Below, piece after piece: positions 1 through 9,710 of a DNA stretch of 64,000 nt. Numbering within the stretch: position 1 is the first letter of the stretch; the number at the start of each line of letters is the position of its first letter. Made by a program: the position numbers and the translations under genes. The notes beneath the pieces were generated by a model. That model was not told the DNA's origin and searched no databases. It saw nothing but the letters and a program-made list of their open reading frames with translations. This DNA is from Deltaproteobacteria bacterium (GTDB lineage Bacteria; Myxococcota; Myxococcia; Myxococcales; Anaeromyxobacteraceae): NCBI GenBank assembly GCA_016214955.1, contig JACRMN010000023.1, forward strand, positions 336,501-400,500. Reading direction: 5' to 3'.

Positions 1-764
1 TGCATCAGGGCCGGGTCGACGATGAAGCCCTGGAAGGCCCGGGCGCGGACCGCCTGCTCCGCCTCCTGGCCCATGCTGGCCCAGACGTCGGTGTTGACCA
101 CCAGCGCCCCGGAGACCGCCTCGCGGGGCGAGCGGACCACCCGCGCCCGGCCGGCGCAGCGGGCCAGGAGCCCGGCGTCGGGGTCGTAGCCGGCGGGGCA
201 GGCCAGCGTCAGCCGGAAGCCGAGGACCGCGCAGGCCTCCAGCCAGCTGTTGGCCATGTTGTTGCCGTCGCCGATCCAGGCCACCGGGAAGTCGGCTCGG
301 GTGGCGGCGTCGGGGCCGAAGCGCTCGGCCACGGTCTGCAGGTCGGCGAGGAGCTGGCAGGGGTGGGAGGCGTCGGTGAGGGCGTTCACCACCGGGATGT
401 CGGCCCAGCGGGCGATGGCCTCGAGCCGGTCGTGGCCGAAGGTGCGGACCACCAGGCAGTCGAGGTACCGGGCCAGCACCCGGGCCGTGTCCTCGATGGG
501 CTCGCCCCGCCCCAGCTGCGAGTCGCGGGAGGCGAGCAGGAGCGAGCCGCCTCCGAGCTGCGCCGCCGCCACCTCGAAGGAGACGCGGGTGCGCGTGGAG
601 GCCTTCTCGAAGACCAGGCCCACCGTCTGCCGGGCCAGCGGCTTCGGGCCGTCCTTGCCGAGGAGCTTCCACTCGGCGGCGCGGCCGAGGAGCCCCTGCA
701 GCTCCTCGCGGCCGAGGTCGGTGAGCTTCAGGAAGTCGCGCTTGGCTCTGGGGGTGCGGGCCAT
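1..764 (-). CDS. argF: Ornithine carbamoyltransferase, 3' end cut by window edge
   Basis: Joins carbamoyl phosphate to ornithine to make citrulline in cytoplasmic arginine synthesis. The 254 visible residues hold the carbamoyl-phosphate loop STRTR (about 56-60, within FEKASTRTRVSF) and the HPCQ motif (134-137). The C-terminal ornithine-binding half with its catalytic Cys lies beyond position 1, so it cannot be checked. The ATG at 764 follows the argD stop by 3 nt, and a GGAAGG-like ribosome site lies inside the end of argD. argD-argF is therefore one transcript. Confident as a carbamoyltransferase; the argD neighbour favours ornithine over aspartate as substrate. Confidence 0.93.
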   Translation of the reverse strand, partial: MARTPRAKRDFLKLTDLGREELQGLLGRAAEWKLLGKDGPKPLARQTVGLVFEKASTRTRVSFEVAAAQLGGGSLLLASRDSQLGRGEPIEDTARVLARYLDCLVVRTFGHDRLEAIARWADIPVVNALTDASHPCQLLADLQTVAERFGPDAATRADFPVAWIGDGNNMANSWLEACAVLGFRLTLACPAGYDPDAGLLARCAGRARVVRSPREAVSGALVVNTDVWASMGQEAEQAVRARAFQGFIVDPALM

Positions 765-767
765 GGG

Positions 768-1985
768 TCAGGCCTTCCTGGGCGCGGAGGCGGGAGCGGC
801 GGCCAGGGCGGCGCCGATGCGGAGCACCACCTCGGCCGCCTCCCCGGCGGTGAGGGTCAGGGGCGGCGCCAGCCGGATGGTGTCGTCGCCGATGGGGTTC
901 ACGAGCACGCCGGCCTCGCGGCACAGGCGCCCCACCTCGGGCGCGGCAACGCCGCGCAGCGCCAGCCCCAGCAGCATGCCGCGGCCGCGGACGTCCACCA
1001 GCCGGCCGCCGGCGCGCAGCGCCAGGAGCTGCTCCCGGAGCGAGGCCGCCACCTCCACCGAGCGCTCCAGCACGCCGCCCTCCAGCTCGCGGAGCACCGC
1101 CAGCGCGGTGGCGCAGGCCAGCGGGTTGCCGCCGAAGGTGGTGCCGTGGCTGCCGCCGCCGAGGTGCTGCCCCACCTCCTCGGTGGCCAGGATGGCGCCG
1201 ATGGGGAAGCCCCCGCCCAGCGCCTTGGCCGAGGAGAGGATGTCCGGGGTCACGCCGGCCCACTCGTGGGCCCACCAGCGGCCGGTGCGGCCGATGCCGG
1301 TCTGGATCTCGTCGAGGCAGAGGAGCGCGCCCGCCTTGCGGGTGAGCTCGCGGGCCGCCGCCAGGTAGCCCTCGGGCGCCGGGAAGACGCCGGCCTCGCC
1401 CAGCGTCGGCTCGACGATGAAGGCCGCGGTCCTGTCGGTGAGGGCGGCCCGCAGCGCCTCGACGTCGCCGAAGCGCACGTGGCGCACGCCGGGCACCAGC
1501 GGCTCGAAGCCGTGCTGGTACTTCTCCTGCCCTCCGGCGGTGACGGTGAACAGGGTCCGGCCGTGGAAGGAGTCCACGCAGGAGACGATCTCGTGGCGCT
1601 CGGGGTGCCCGAGGTCGGCGTGGAACTTCCGCGACAGCTTGAGCATGGCCTCGTTGGCCTCGCAGCCGCTGTTGCAGAAGAAGGCGCGGCCGGCCCAGGG
1701 CGTGTGGCGCAGCAGCGCCTCGGCCAGCTCGATCTGGCGGGGGATGAAGAAGTGGTTGGAGACGTGCCAGAGAGTCCCGGCCTGCTCGGTCAGCGCCTTC
1801 ACCAGCGCCGGGTGGCAGTGGCCCAGGGCGTTCACGGCGACGCCGCCGAGGAGATCGAGGTACTCCTTGCCGTCCGCGTCCCAGACGCGGGCGCCCTGAC
1901 CGCGCACCAGCGCCAGCGGCTGCTGGCGGTAGTTCGGGGTGAGGACCTTCTGCGCCCGTGCGGCCCACGCTTGGCTGTGGCTCAT
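768..1985 (-). CDS. argD: Acetylornithine aminotransferase
   Basis: PLP-dependent class III aminotransferase of 405 residues that converts N-acetylglutamate semialdehyde to N-acetylornithine, using glutamate. The PLP lysine is K254 in SSAKALGGGF, and D225 in CLDEIQTG is the usual pyridine-nitrogen ligand. SGCEANEAM (106-114) is the phosphate-binding region. Length is normal for the family. It is the first gene of the argD-argF pair and starts with ATG at 1985. Related succinylornithine or ornithine aminotransferases cannot be excluded by sequence alone, but linkage to argF makes ArgD the best call. Confidence 0.93.
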   Translation of the reverse strand: MSHSQAWAARAQKVLTPNYRQQPLALVRGQGARVWDADGKEYLDLLGGVAVNALGHCHPALVKALTEQAGTLWHVSNHFFIPRQIELAEALLRHTPWAGRAFFCNSGCEANEAMLKLSRKFHADLGHPERHEIVSCVDSFHGRTLFTVTAGGQEKYQHGFEPLVPGVRHVRFGDVEALRAALTDRTAAFIVEPTLGEAGVFPAPEGYLAAARELTRKAGALLCLDEIQTGIGRTGRWWAHEWAGVTPDILSSAKALGGGFPIGAILATEEVGQHLGGGSHGTTFGGNPLACATALAVLRELEGGVLERSVEVAASLREQLLALRAGGRLVDVRGRGMLLGLALRGVAAPEVGRLCREAGVLVNPIGDDTIRLAPPLTLTAGEAAEVVLRIGAALAAAPASAPRKA

Positions 1986-2028
1986 GCCCGCTTATCGCAA
2001 GGAATCCGGAGCCGTTCAAGCCGTGTTG

Positions 2029-2066
2029 CCGGGGGCTTCGCCCCCGCCCCGCGAGCGAAGCTCGCC
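2029..2066 (-). terminator. Tandem hairpins downstream of hslU
   Basis: Two perfect stem-loops lie back to back: GGGGGC-TTC-GCCCCC at 2031-2045 and GCGAGC-GAA-GCTCGC at 2051-2065. They sit between the hslU stop (2106) and the argD start (1985). No clear U-run follows on the minus strand, so this may be a Rho-assisted or weak terminator, or a processing signal. Confidence 0.35.
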
Positions 2067-2105
2067 GGGGCCCCACCCCGGGAAAAGGCGGCGGGCGTCT
2101 TCCGG

Positions 2106-3421
<1,316 letters not shown>

Positions 3422-3425
<4 letters not shown>

Positions 3426-3964
3426 GCCAGCTCCTCCACCGAGAGGTTCTGGTTGGTGTAGATGCAGATCTCGCCGGCCAGGCGCAGCGACTCCTCGGCG
3501 ATGCGGCGGGCCGGCAGGTCGGTGTGCGCCAGCAGCGCCCTTGCCGCGGCCAGCGCGTAGGGGCCGCCCGAGCCCACCGCCGCCACCCCGCCGCCGGGCG
3601 TGGTGTCGGGCTCGATGACGTCGCCGGCGCCCGAGAGCACGAGCGTGGTCTCGCGGTCGGCCACCACCAGCAGCGCCTCCAGCCGGCGCAGCAGCCTGTC
3701 GGTGCGCCAGTCCTTGGCCAGCTCCACCGCGGCCCGCGGCAGCGAGCGGCCGTGGGCCGAGAGCTTCTTCTCGAAGAGCTCGAAGAGGGTGAAGGCGTCG
3801 GCGGTGGCGCCGGCGAACCCGGCAAGCACCTGGCCGTCGCCGAGGCGGCGCACCTTGCGGGCGGTGGCCTTCATGACGGTCTTGTCGAGGGTCACCTGCC
3901 CGTCGGAGGCCAGGCACACCTGGGGACCGCGGCGGACGCAGAGGACTGTGGTGCCGTGGATCAT
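3422..3964 (-). CDS. hslV: HslV, peptidase subunit of the HslUV protease
   Basis: N-terminal nucleophile peptidase (180 residues) that forms the double-hexamer proteolytic core with HslU. The start is ATG at 3964, giving [13 protein letters not shown]. The nucleophile is expected to be Thr5 after removal of the MIHG propeptide, as in other bacteria with this N-terminus. The [11 protein letters not shown] segment matches the conserved C-terminal half. The 3' end overlaps hslU by 4 nt, consistent with equal subunit supply. Confidence 0.95.
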
Positions 3965-4096
3965 GGGGCTACACCTAGCGCGGGCGGCCGCGCCGGGCAA
4001 TGCGCCGGGGGGAGCGCGGCGGGAGCGCTCGCTGCGCAGGGGGCCTGCAGGCGGCGGGGCCCGGAGGGGCGCTTGCGCGGCCCCTCCCGCAGCGGG

Positions 4097-4855
4097 TCAG
4101 TCCCGCGGCCTGCGGTTGCGGCGCCACGGGGGGCCGGGCTTGAAGCGCGAGGCCTCGGCCGCGGCCGGCACCGGCCGCGGCGCGCGCCCGGAGCGCTTCA
4201 CCCCGAGGAAGATGACGTGGCGCTGGCCGCCGAGGGTACCGCGCGCCGGCACCACCTTCATCTCGGCGGCGAGGCCGCCCCGCTCCAGGCGCTCCACGTA
4301 CCGGTCGTCGTGGTGGGCGCTCCACACCGCCAGCACGCCCCCCTCGCGCAGCGCCCGCTTGCAGGCGGCGATGCCGCGCGGCCCGTAGAGCCGGTGGTTG
4401 GCGTCGTGCACCATCGAGGCCGGGCCGTTGTCGATGTCGAGGAGGATGGCGTCGTAGGCGCCGTGCGCCTCCTCGATGCGCCGGACGGCGTCGCCCACGT
4501 GCACGTGGGCGCGCGGGTCGTCGAGGGGACGGCCGGCGAGGTCGGCCACCAGCCGCCGGTTCCAGTCCACCAGCGCCGGCGTCAGCTCCGCCACCACCAC
4601 CTTGCCGTCGGCCGGCATCCGGTCGAGCGCCGCCCGGACCGTGAAGCCCAGCCCCAGCCCGCCCACCAGCACCGCCCGCCGGTGGGCGGCGCGGGCCAGG
4701 GCCAGCTCGGCCAGCGCGTCCTCCGAGCCGTGCTGCCGGCTCGACATCAGCACCTTGCCGTCGTACCGGACCACCCACTCCTCTTCGCGGCGGCACAGCG
4801 CCATCTCGGTGCCGTCGGGCGCCTTCGCCTTCTCCACCGTGTGCCAGGGCTTCAC
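4097..4855 (-). CDS. Spermidine-synthase-like SAM-dependent methyltransferase family protein
   Basis: 252 residues with the Rossmann fold of the spermidine synthase/methyltransferase superfamily. The nucleotide loop is VLVGGLGLGFTVRAAL, with an acidic residue at the end of the next strand (VVVAELTPAL) and YDAILLDIDNGP as the strand-4 region. The GTG start at 4855 is the only good one. No polyamine genes lie nearby, and the classical DAMQ-type putrescine motifs are not evident, so the substrate is unknown. The tail (from about residue 215) is basic and low-complexity. It runs toward hslV but is separated from it by 132 bp. Confidence 0.7.
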   Translation of the reverse strand: MKPWHTVEKAKAPDGTEMALCRREEEWVVRYDGKVLMSSRQHGSEDALAELALARAAHRRAVLVGGLGLGFTVRAALDRMPADGKVVVAELTPALVDWNRRLVADLAGRPLDDPRAHVHVGDAVRRIEEAHGAYDAILLDIDNGPASMVHDANHRLYGPRGIAACKRALREGGVLAVWSAHHDDRYVERLERGGLAAEMKVVPARGTLGGQRHVIFLGVKRSGRAPRPVPAAAEASRFKPGPPWRRNRRPRD

Positions 4856-5032
4856 CGGACGGGTGTACCGCAGCCAGGCGACGGGGCGCGAGCCCTTCCC
4901 GCGTCACTTCGCCCATGACACCCGGGTGCAAACCCTCCCCCCACCCCCGGCGACTCGCCGCGAGAGCCTGCGCCCCCGCCGACAAGAACCGTCCCGGCGG
5001 GCGCTTGCGCGTCCGCGCCCCTCGCGGCCGGG

Positions 5033-5048
5033 TGGCACGCCTCCTGCG
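5033..5048 (+). promoter_or_regulatory. Candidate sigma-54 (-24/-12) promoter
   Basis: TGGCACG (5033-5039), four spacer bases, then CTGCG (5044-5048). The -24 GG and -12 GC are separated by exactly 10 nt, as RpoN needs. Match to TGGCACGNNNNTTGC(A/T) is complete in the -24 box and 3 of 4 in the TTGC. It lies about 55 bp before the ATG at 5103. Confidence 0.55.
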
Positions 5049-5102
5049 AACGCCACCCTCGGCCGGAAGCGCCTCTTCCCGCCCCGGCCAAAGGAAGCCC
5101 TC

Positions 5103-5837
5103 ATGAAGACGCTGCTCCTCGCCCTGCTGTGCGCTGCCGCCGCGCCCGCCCGCGCCTCGGAGGAGGCGGCCCCGGCGCCCGCCAGCGACCCCGCGGCTCC
5201 GGCACCGGCCAGCGCTCCCGACGCTGCCGCCGCTCCGGCTGGCGCCCCCGAGGGCACCGCGGCGCCGGCCGTCGCCCCGGCCGTCGCTGCGGCGGCCAAC
5301 ACGCCGGAGGGGCCGCCGGCCCCCGCCCCCAGCCTCTTCTACGGCGGGACGCGCTGGGGCCTGCAGCTCACCGCGGGCCTTCCCTCGGGCGCGGCGCTGC
5401 AGGTGGTCTTCCGGCCCTGGAAGTACCTGCGGGCCAGCGCCGGTGCCGGCTACAACTACCTGGGCATGGGCGTGACGGGCGGGGTCACCCTGATCCCCTT
5501 CCACTGGTACGTCACCCCGACGCTGGGCCTCGAGGCGGGCCACTTCTTCACCGCGGACGCCAGCCGCTTCGCGGGCGACGGCGACGCGGCGGCCAGGACG
5601 CTCCTCGGCAAGGTCGGGTACGACTACTACTCGGCCGACCTGGGGATCGAGTTCGGCTCCGAGAACCGCTTCGTCTTCTTCCTGCGCGCCGGCCTCTCCG
5701 AGCTGCGCCCCACGGTCGGCGACGTCGACGCCGCGCTCAAGGCCGGCGACCCGACCCTGCGGATCCGGACCTCCCAGCCCACCATCAAGGCCCGCATCCC
5801 GGCCGTGCGGCTCGGCTTCCTCGTCTACGTCTTCTAG
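5103..5837 (+). CDS. Secreted, probable outer-membrane beta-barrel protein
   Basis: 244 residues, function not recognised. A signal peptide (MKTLLLALLCAAAAPARA, cleavage before SEE) is followed by about 50 residues of Ala/Pro linker. The rest is rich in Gly, Tyr, Phe and Trp in alternating short strands (for example YNYLGMGVTGGVTLI and YYSADLGIEFG), ending in the aromatic LGFLVYVF typical of barrel proteins inserted by BAM. The ATG at 5103 has an AAGGAAG ribosome site. It lies behind a sigma-54-like promoter and abuts the lipoprotein gene at 5838 with no gap, so the two probably form one unit. Confidence 0.6.
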   Translation: MKTLLLALLCAAAAPARASEEAAPAPASDPAAPAPASAPDAAAAPAGAPEGTAAPAVAPAVAAAANTPEGPPAPAPSLFYGGTRWGLQLTAGLPSGAALQVVFRPWKYLRASAGAGYNYLGMGVTGGVTLIPFHWYVTPTLGLEAGHFFTADASRFAGDGDAAARTLLGKVGYDYYSADLGIEFGSENRFVFFLRAGLSELRPTVGDVDAALKAGDPTLRIRTSQPTIKARIPAVRLGFLVYVF

Positions 5838-6410
5838 GTGACCGCCATGGCCCGCGCACTCATCGCCGCCCTCGCCGCCGTCCTCCTCTCCTCCTGCGGG
5901 GAGCCCCTCCTGTACGCCGAGATGGAGGTGGCCTCGGTGGCCGTCACCCAGACCCTGCCGACGCTCCCCGGCTCGCCCCCTGTCGACGTCCCCACCACGC
6001 CGCTGCCCGCCGACGGGTTCGACCTCAAGCTCGGCGACATCAAGCTCGGCGGCGAGACCGAGAAGTCCCGGGTCACGCTCAACGGCGCCGTCTTCGAGAT
6101 CCTGAACCCCACCTCGCCCGAGACCACCTTCGCCGGTATCCGCCGTGCCGAGCTCATCCTCCTGCCCGCCGTTGGCACCTCCGGCCCCCCGGTCACGCTG
6201 GCCCTCTACGATCGGGCCCGCGACGGCGCGGCCACCACGCGCCTCGCCATGCAGCCCGTCGGCGCCGTGAACCTGCTTCCCTATCTCTCCGCCGAGCAGG
6301 TGCGGGTGCAGGTGGTCGTGGGCGGCGTCGCGCCGGGCCCGCTCGGCGGCACCTGGACCGCCGACCTCACGGTGGACCTGCACGTGAAGGCCCGGGTCGA
6401 GTACCGCTGA
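5838..6410 (+). CDS. Putative lipoprotein, function unknown
   Basis: 190 residues. The N-terminus ALIAALAAVLLSSC gives a type II signal peptide with lipobox LSSC. After this the protein is mostly short polar beta-type segments, compatible with a small beta-sandwich (VTLALYDRARDG, VRVQVVVGGVAPG). The GTG at 5838 directly follows the previous stop codon, and an ATG at 5847 is an equally good start. Either way the gene is translationally coupled to the barrel-like protein upstream. No homologue is recognised. Confidence 0.6.
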   Translation: MTAMARALIAALAAVLLSSCGEPLLYAEMEVASVAVTQTLPTLPGSPPVDVPTTPLPADGFDLKLGDIKLGGETEKSRVTLNGAVFEILNPTSPETTFAGIRRAELILLPAVGTSGPPVTLALYDRARDGAATTRLAMQPVGAVNLLPYLSAEQVRVQVVVGGVAPGPLGGTWTADLTVDLHVKARVEYR

Positions 6411-6460
6411 CGCCCCGCGGTTGGCGCGATCGAGGCCGGGGGCGCGCGCCTCCGGCCTCG

Positions 6461-7372
6461 TCAGCGCGCGCGGGGGTGGGCCTGGTCGTAGACCGCGGCC
6501 AGCCGTTTCCAGTCCACCTGCGTGTAGCGCTGGGTGGTGGAGAGCGAGGCGTGGCCCAGCAGCTCCTGGATGCCGCGCAGGTCGGCCCCGTTGCCGAGCA
6601 GGTGGGTGGCGAAGCAGTGGCGCAACACGTGCGGGTGGACGTGGCGCGGCAGGCCCGCCGACAGCACCCACTTCTGGAGGAGCCGGGCCACCGAGCGGGA
6701 GGTGAGCCGGCCGCCGCGGTGGTTGAGGAAGAGCGCGTCGCCGCCGCGCGCTCCCTCGGGGCCCGCGGCCACCGCCGGCCGCGCCTCGAGCCAGCGCTGC
6801 AGCGCCTCGCAGGCGGGCCGGCCCACCGGGACGATGCGCTCCTTCTGCCGCTTGCCCAGCACCCGCACCAGGCCGCCGGGCAGGTCGAGGTCGCCCAGCG
6901 AGAGGCCGGTGAGCTCGGAGACACGCAGCCCGCTGGCGTAGAGCAGCTCCAGGAAGGCGCGGTCGCGGAGGGCCAGCGGCCCGCCCTCGGCGGGAGCCTC
7001 CACCAGCACCGCCACCTCCTCCTCGGGCAGCACCGTCGGCAGCTTCCTGGGCCGCTTCGGCGTGGCCACCGCGCGGGCCGGGTTGGCCGGGGAGAGCCCC
7101 TCGCGCACCAGGTAGCGGTAGAGGCTGCGCAGCGTGGAGAGCTTGCGCGCCAGGCTCACCGCCCCCGCGCTGCCGGCCGCGTGGGCCAGGAAGGAGCGGA
7201 CGGAGGCGGGGGTGGCGGCCGCGACGGGGATTCGATGGGAGGCCAGCCAGTCGGCGTACTGGGAGAGGTCCGAAAGGTAGGCGCGGCGGGTGTGCATCGA
7301 GGCCCGGCGCTCGCCGGCGAGGTGGGAGGCGAATCGCTCCATCTCGGGGGGGAGGGGTGAAGGCCCGGCCAT
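6461..7372 (-). CDS. xerC: Tyrosine recombinase XerC
   Basis: 303-residue site-specific recombinase that resolves chromosome dimers at dif together with XerD. An N-terminal SAM-like core-binding domain (about 5-90) precedes the catalytic domain. The catalytic set is visible: Arg in SGLRVSEL, Lys in LGKRQKER, His and Arg in HPHVLRHCFATHLL, His in LLGHASL and the nucleophile Tyr in TTQRYTQV. Cys replaces the usual Ser in the LRHSFA box. It stands alone between two plus-strand genes, although xerC commonly neighbours hslUV, which lies 2.5 kb away here. No dif site is seen in the window. Confidence 0.88.
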   Translation of the reverse strand: MAGPSPLPPEMERFASHLAGERRASMHTRRAYLSDLSQYADWLASHRIPVAAATPASVRSFLAHAAGSAGAVSLARKLSTLRSLYRYLVREGLSPANPARAVATPKRPRKLPTVLPEEEVAVLVEAPAEGGPLALRDRAFLELLYASGLRVSELTGLSLGDLDLPGGLVRVLGKRQKERIVPVGRPACEALQRWLEARPAVAAGPEGARGGDALFLNHRGGRLTSRSVARLLQKWVLSAGLPRHVHPHVLRHCFATHLLGNGADLRGIQELLGHASLSTTQRYTQVDWKRLAAVYDQAHPRAR

Positions 7373-7484
7373 GGGGAATGGGTAGCACCGGGGGCGGCGG
7401 ATGCCAGTTTGTCGCTTGGCGCGGCGGGGAGCGGGGCATCCAGGCGGTGATGCGGACCCCGGCCCTGCCGGCTATCGTCCCCCC

Positions 7485-8147
7485 ATGCTCGCCCCGGCCC
7501 TCACCGCCCTGCTGGCCCTCGCCTCCGCGGCCCCCCCGCAGCCGCCGCGGCCCTCGCTACCCCGCGACGCCGCCGAGCCGCTGCGCCCCAACCCGCGTCC
7601 CGACGCCAGCCGCGCGCCGGCGCGGAAGCTCACCTTCAACGGCCGGCCGCTGGTGGGCGCGCAGTGGCAGACGCTGGCGCGCCTGGAGCGGCACATCGGC
7701 ACCTTGCCCGACGGCGCCTACTGGTACGACCCGCGCTGCGGCGCCTCGGGCCGCTGGGGTGGGCCCACCCTGGCCTTCCTGCCCGCCGGGCTGGAGCTGG
7801 GAGGGCCGCTCCCGGCCGAGGCCTCGGGCGGCGGAAGCGGAGCGCTCACCGGGGTCTTCATCAACGGGCGAGAGCTCGACCCCGTGGACGTGGCCGGGCT
7901 GCGCGAGGCGCTGGGGCAGGTCTGGCCGGGCCGGTGGTGGGTGGACGCGCAGGGGAACTGGGGCGCCGAGGGGAACGCGCTTCCGATGGGCAACCTGGTG
8001 GCAGCCGCCCGTCAGCGCGGCCAGGGGAGGCAGGCCTGGAGCAAGCGGTACGAGGGCGCGACCCCGGGCGGGAGCATGAACCTCGCCTCCGACGGCACCA
8101 CCACCTGCGTGAGCGTGAGCGGCTACTCGCGCTGCACCGGGGAGTGA
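7485..8147 (+). CDS. Small secreted protein, function unknown
   Basis: 220 residues starting at ATG 7485, where a signal peptide begins (MLAPALTALLALASA). The mature part is Pro-rich for about 30 residues, then a compact Trp/Gly-rich domain (WYDPRCGASGRWGGPTLAF, GRWWVDAQGNWG). It ends with NLASDGTTTCVSVSGYSRC, whose two cysteines could form a disulfide. An upstream in-frame extension to 7401 lacks signal-peptide character and is rejected. It converges on the propeller lipoprotein gene with 39 bp between the stops. Confidence 0.55.
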   Translation: MLAPALTALLALASAAPPQPPRPSLPRDAAEPLRPNPRPDASRAPARKLTFNGRPLVGAQWQTLARLERHIGTLPDGAYWYDPRCGASGRWGGPTLAFLPAGLELGGPLPAEASGGGSGALTGVFINGRELDPVDVAGLREALGQVWPGRWWVDAQGNWGAEGNALPMGNLVAAARQRGQGRQAWSKRYEGATPGGSMNLASDGTTTCVSVSGYSRCTGE

Positions 8148-8186
8148 GCGGACGCGCCCCCGGGACGACGGGCCTGGCGCGCCGCG

Positions 8187-9710
8187 CTACCGGGGCAGCT
8201 CGGCCAGGTAGAGGCCGGGGCGCTTCGGGTCGTTGACCGCGTAGGCGAGCCGCCCGGGGCCGGGCAGGAAGGAGGCGCTCCCGGGCAGCGCCGAGCGATC
8301 CACCGCGGTGAGCGCCCCCGCCTCCCACACCGCCAGGTCGAGGGCCACGCGGTCCTCGCGCGACCAGCCCAGCAGCAGGCGCGCCGGGCGCCGCGGGTCC
8401 CACTCGAAGCTCTTCAGCCCCTCGGCGACCCGCCGGGTCCGGGCCGGCTCGGCGAGGGACGCCACCAAGAGGTCGCAGGCCTCGGCGTTGCGGGTGCAGG
8501 CGGTGCGCAGCCAGAGCTCGTCGCCGGCCGGCGAGAGCTCGAAGCCGAAGACGCCGCGGGCCACGGCCGTCACCTGGCCCCCGCGCGCCACCTTGAGGTC
8601 CACCGAGTAGCCGCCCTGCACCGTGTGCTCCAGGAAGGCCACCGCCTGCCCGTCGGGCGAGAGCTCGAAGGCGGAGACGTTCTTGCCCAGGGGCTCGCCC
8701 TTCTGGCCGGGCGCGCCCACCGCCAGGGCGCCGGAGCGGACCCGCGGGTCGTACCCCTCCAGCCAGGCGAGCCGCTGCATCCCCCGGGCCCAGCGGTACT
8801 CGCCCACCGCGGCGGCCAGCCTGGCCGGCTTCTCCCCGGCCCGCGCCGCCCACAGGTCGCCCTGCCGGCCCGGCACCACCCCGGCCAGGAAGGCGATGGC
8901 GCCGCCGTCGCGCGAGAAGGAGAAGCTGGCCACGTCCTCGCCCAGCGTCGCCCCCTTCTGTCCCGGCGCCGCCGAGGAGGCCAGGTGCAGGTCGCGCCCC
9001 TCGCCGCTGCGCTCGGTGAAGGCGAAGCGCTCGCCGCCCGGGGCGAAGGCGTAGTCGCCCACCGGCCCGCCGGCCCGCACCGGCTTCTGCCCGGGCGTCA
9101 CGGCCAGGAGCTCGCCGCCGGCCGCCAGCGCCCGCCGCGCCAGCAGCAGCGGCCGCCCCTCCTCGCCCCGCGGGTGGAGCTCGAAGGTCGCCACCGCGTC
9201 CAGCCCGTCCAGCGCCTCGGGCTCGGTGCCGGGCCGCCAGAGCTGCACCCGGCCGCGCCACACGTAACCCAGCAGCCGCCCGCGCCGGGCGAAGGCCCAG
9301 AACGAGATCCCCTCGCCCAGGCGCCGCGGCGCGCCGCCGGGGGTCCAGGCCACCAGCGTCCCGGCGCCGCTCGAGAGGTCGTGCCCTTCCAGCGCCGCCA
9401 GCACGTGGCCCTCGGCGCTCCAGGCGAAGCCGCCGGGCAGGGTGCTGACGCCGCGGGCCACCCGCACCGCCTCTCCGCCGTCGGCCGGCATCGCGCGCAG
9501 GTCGCAGGCGGCCACACCGGGCGGTACCGCCACGCCCTGGACCGGGGCGCAGCCGTCGAGCCAGGCAAGCCAGGTGCCGTCGGCCGAGGGGCGGACCGCG
9601 GCCACGGGCCCCTCCACCAGCCGCTTGCCCAGCCCCTGCGGCGCCTCCGAGCGGGAACAGGTGGCGGCGAGCGCCGCCAGGGCCAGGGAGGCGAGCGAAC
9701 GGGAGGTCAC
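8187..9710 (-). CDS. Beta-propeller (TolB/WD40-like) lipoprotein
   Basis: 507 residues. A short hydrophobic leader ([13 protein letters not shown]) ends in Cys in a poor lipobox (AATC), so lipidation is likely but not certain. The rest is a run of about 40-45-residue repeats of the type [24 protein letters not shown] and [13 protein letters not shown], the WD40-like/TolB propeller pattern, with roughly eight or more blades. The GTG at 9710 overlaps the trmFO stop as GTGA and was preferred to a GTG at 9719. It is the last gene of the dprA-topA-trmFO operon. The binding partner is unknown. Confidence 0.65.
   Translation of the reverse strand: MTSRSLASLALAALAATCSRSEAPQGLGKRLVEGPVAAVRPSADGTWLAWLDGCAPVQGVAVPPGVAACDLRAMPADGGEAVRVARGVSTLPGGFAWSAEGHVLAALEGHDLSSGAGTLVAWTPGGAPRRLGEGISFWAFARRGRLLGYVWRGRVQLWRPGTEPEALDGLDAVATFELHPRGEEGRPLLLARRALAAGGELLAVTPGQKPVRAGGPVGDYAFAPGGERFAFTERSGEGRDLHLASSAAPGQKGATLGEDVASFSFSRDGGAIAFLAGVVPGRQGDLWAARAGEKPARLAAAVGEYRWARGMQRLAWLEGYDPRVRSGALAVGAPGQKGEPLGKNVSAFELSPDGQAVAFLEHTVQGGYSVDLKVARGGQVTAVARGVFGFELSPAGDELWLRTACTRNAEACDLLVASLAEPARTRRVAEGLKSFEWDPRRPARLLLGWSREDRVALDLAVWEAGALTAVDRSALPGSASFLPGPGRLAYAVNDPKRPGLYLAELPR

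Noticed and set aside
6461-7372. xerC as an integrase of a mobile element
   Set aside because: No attachment-site repeats, tRNA gene, phage or plasmid genes adjoin it. Size and motifs fit the housekeeping XerC.
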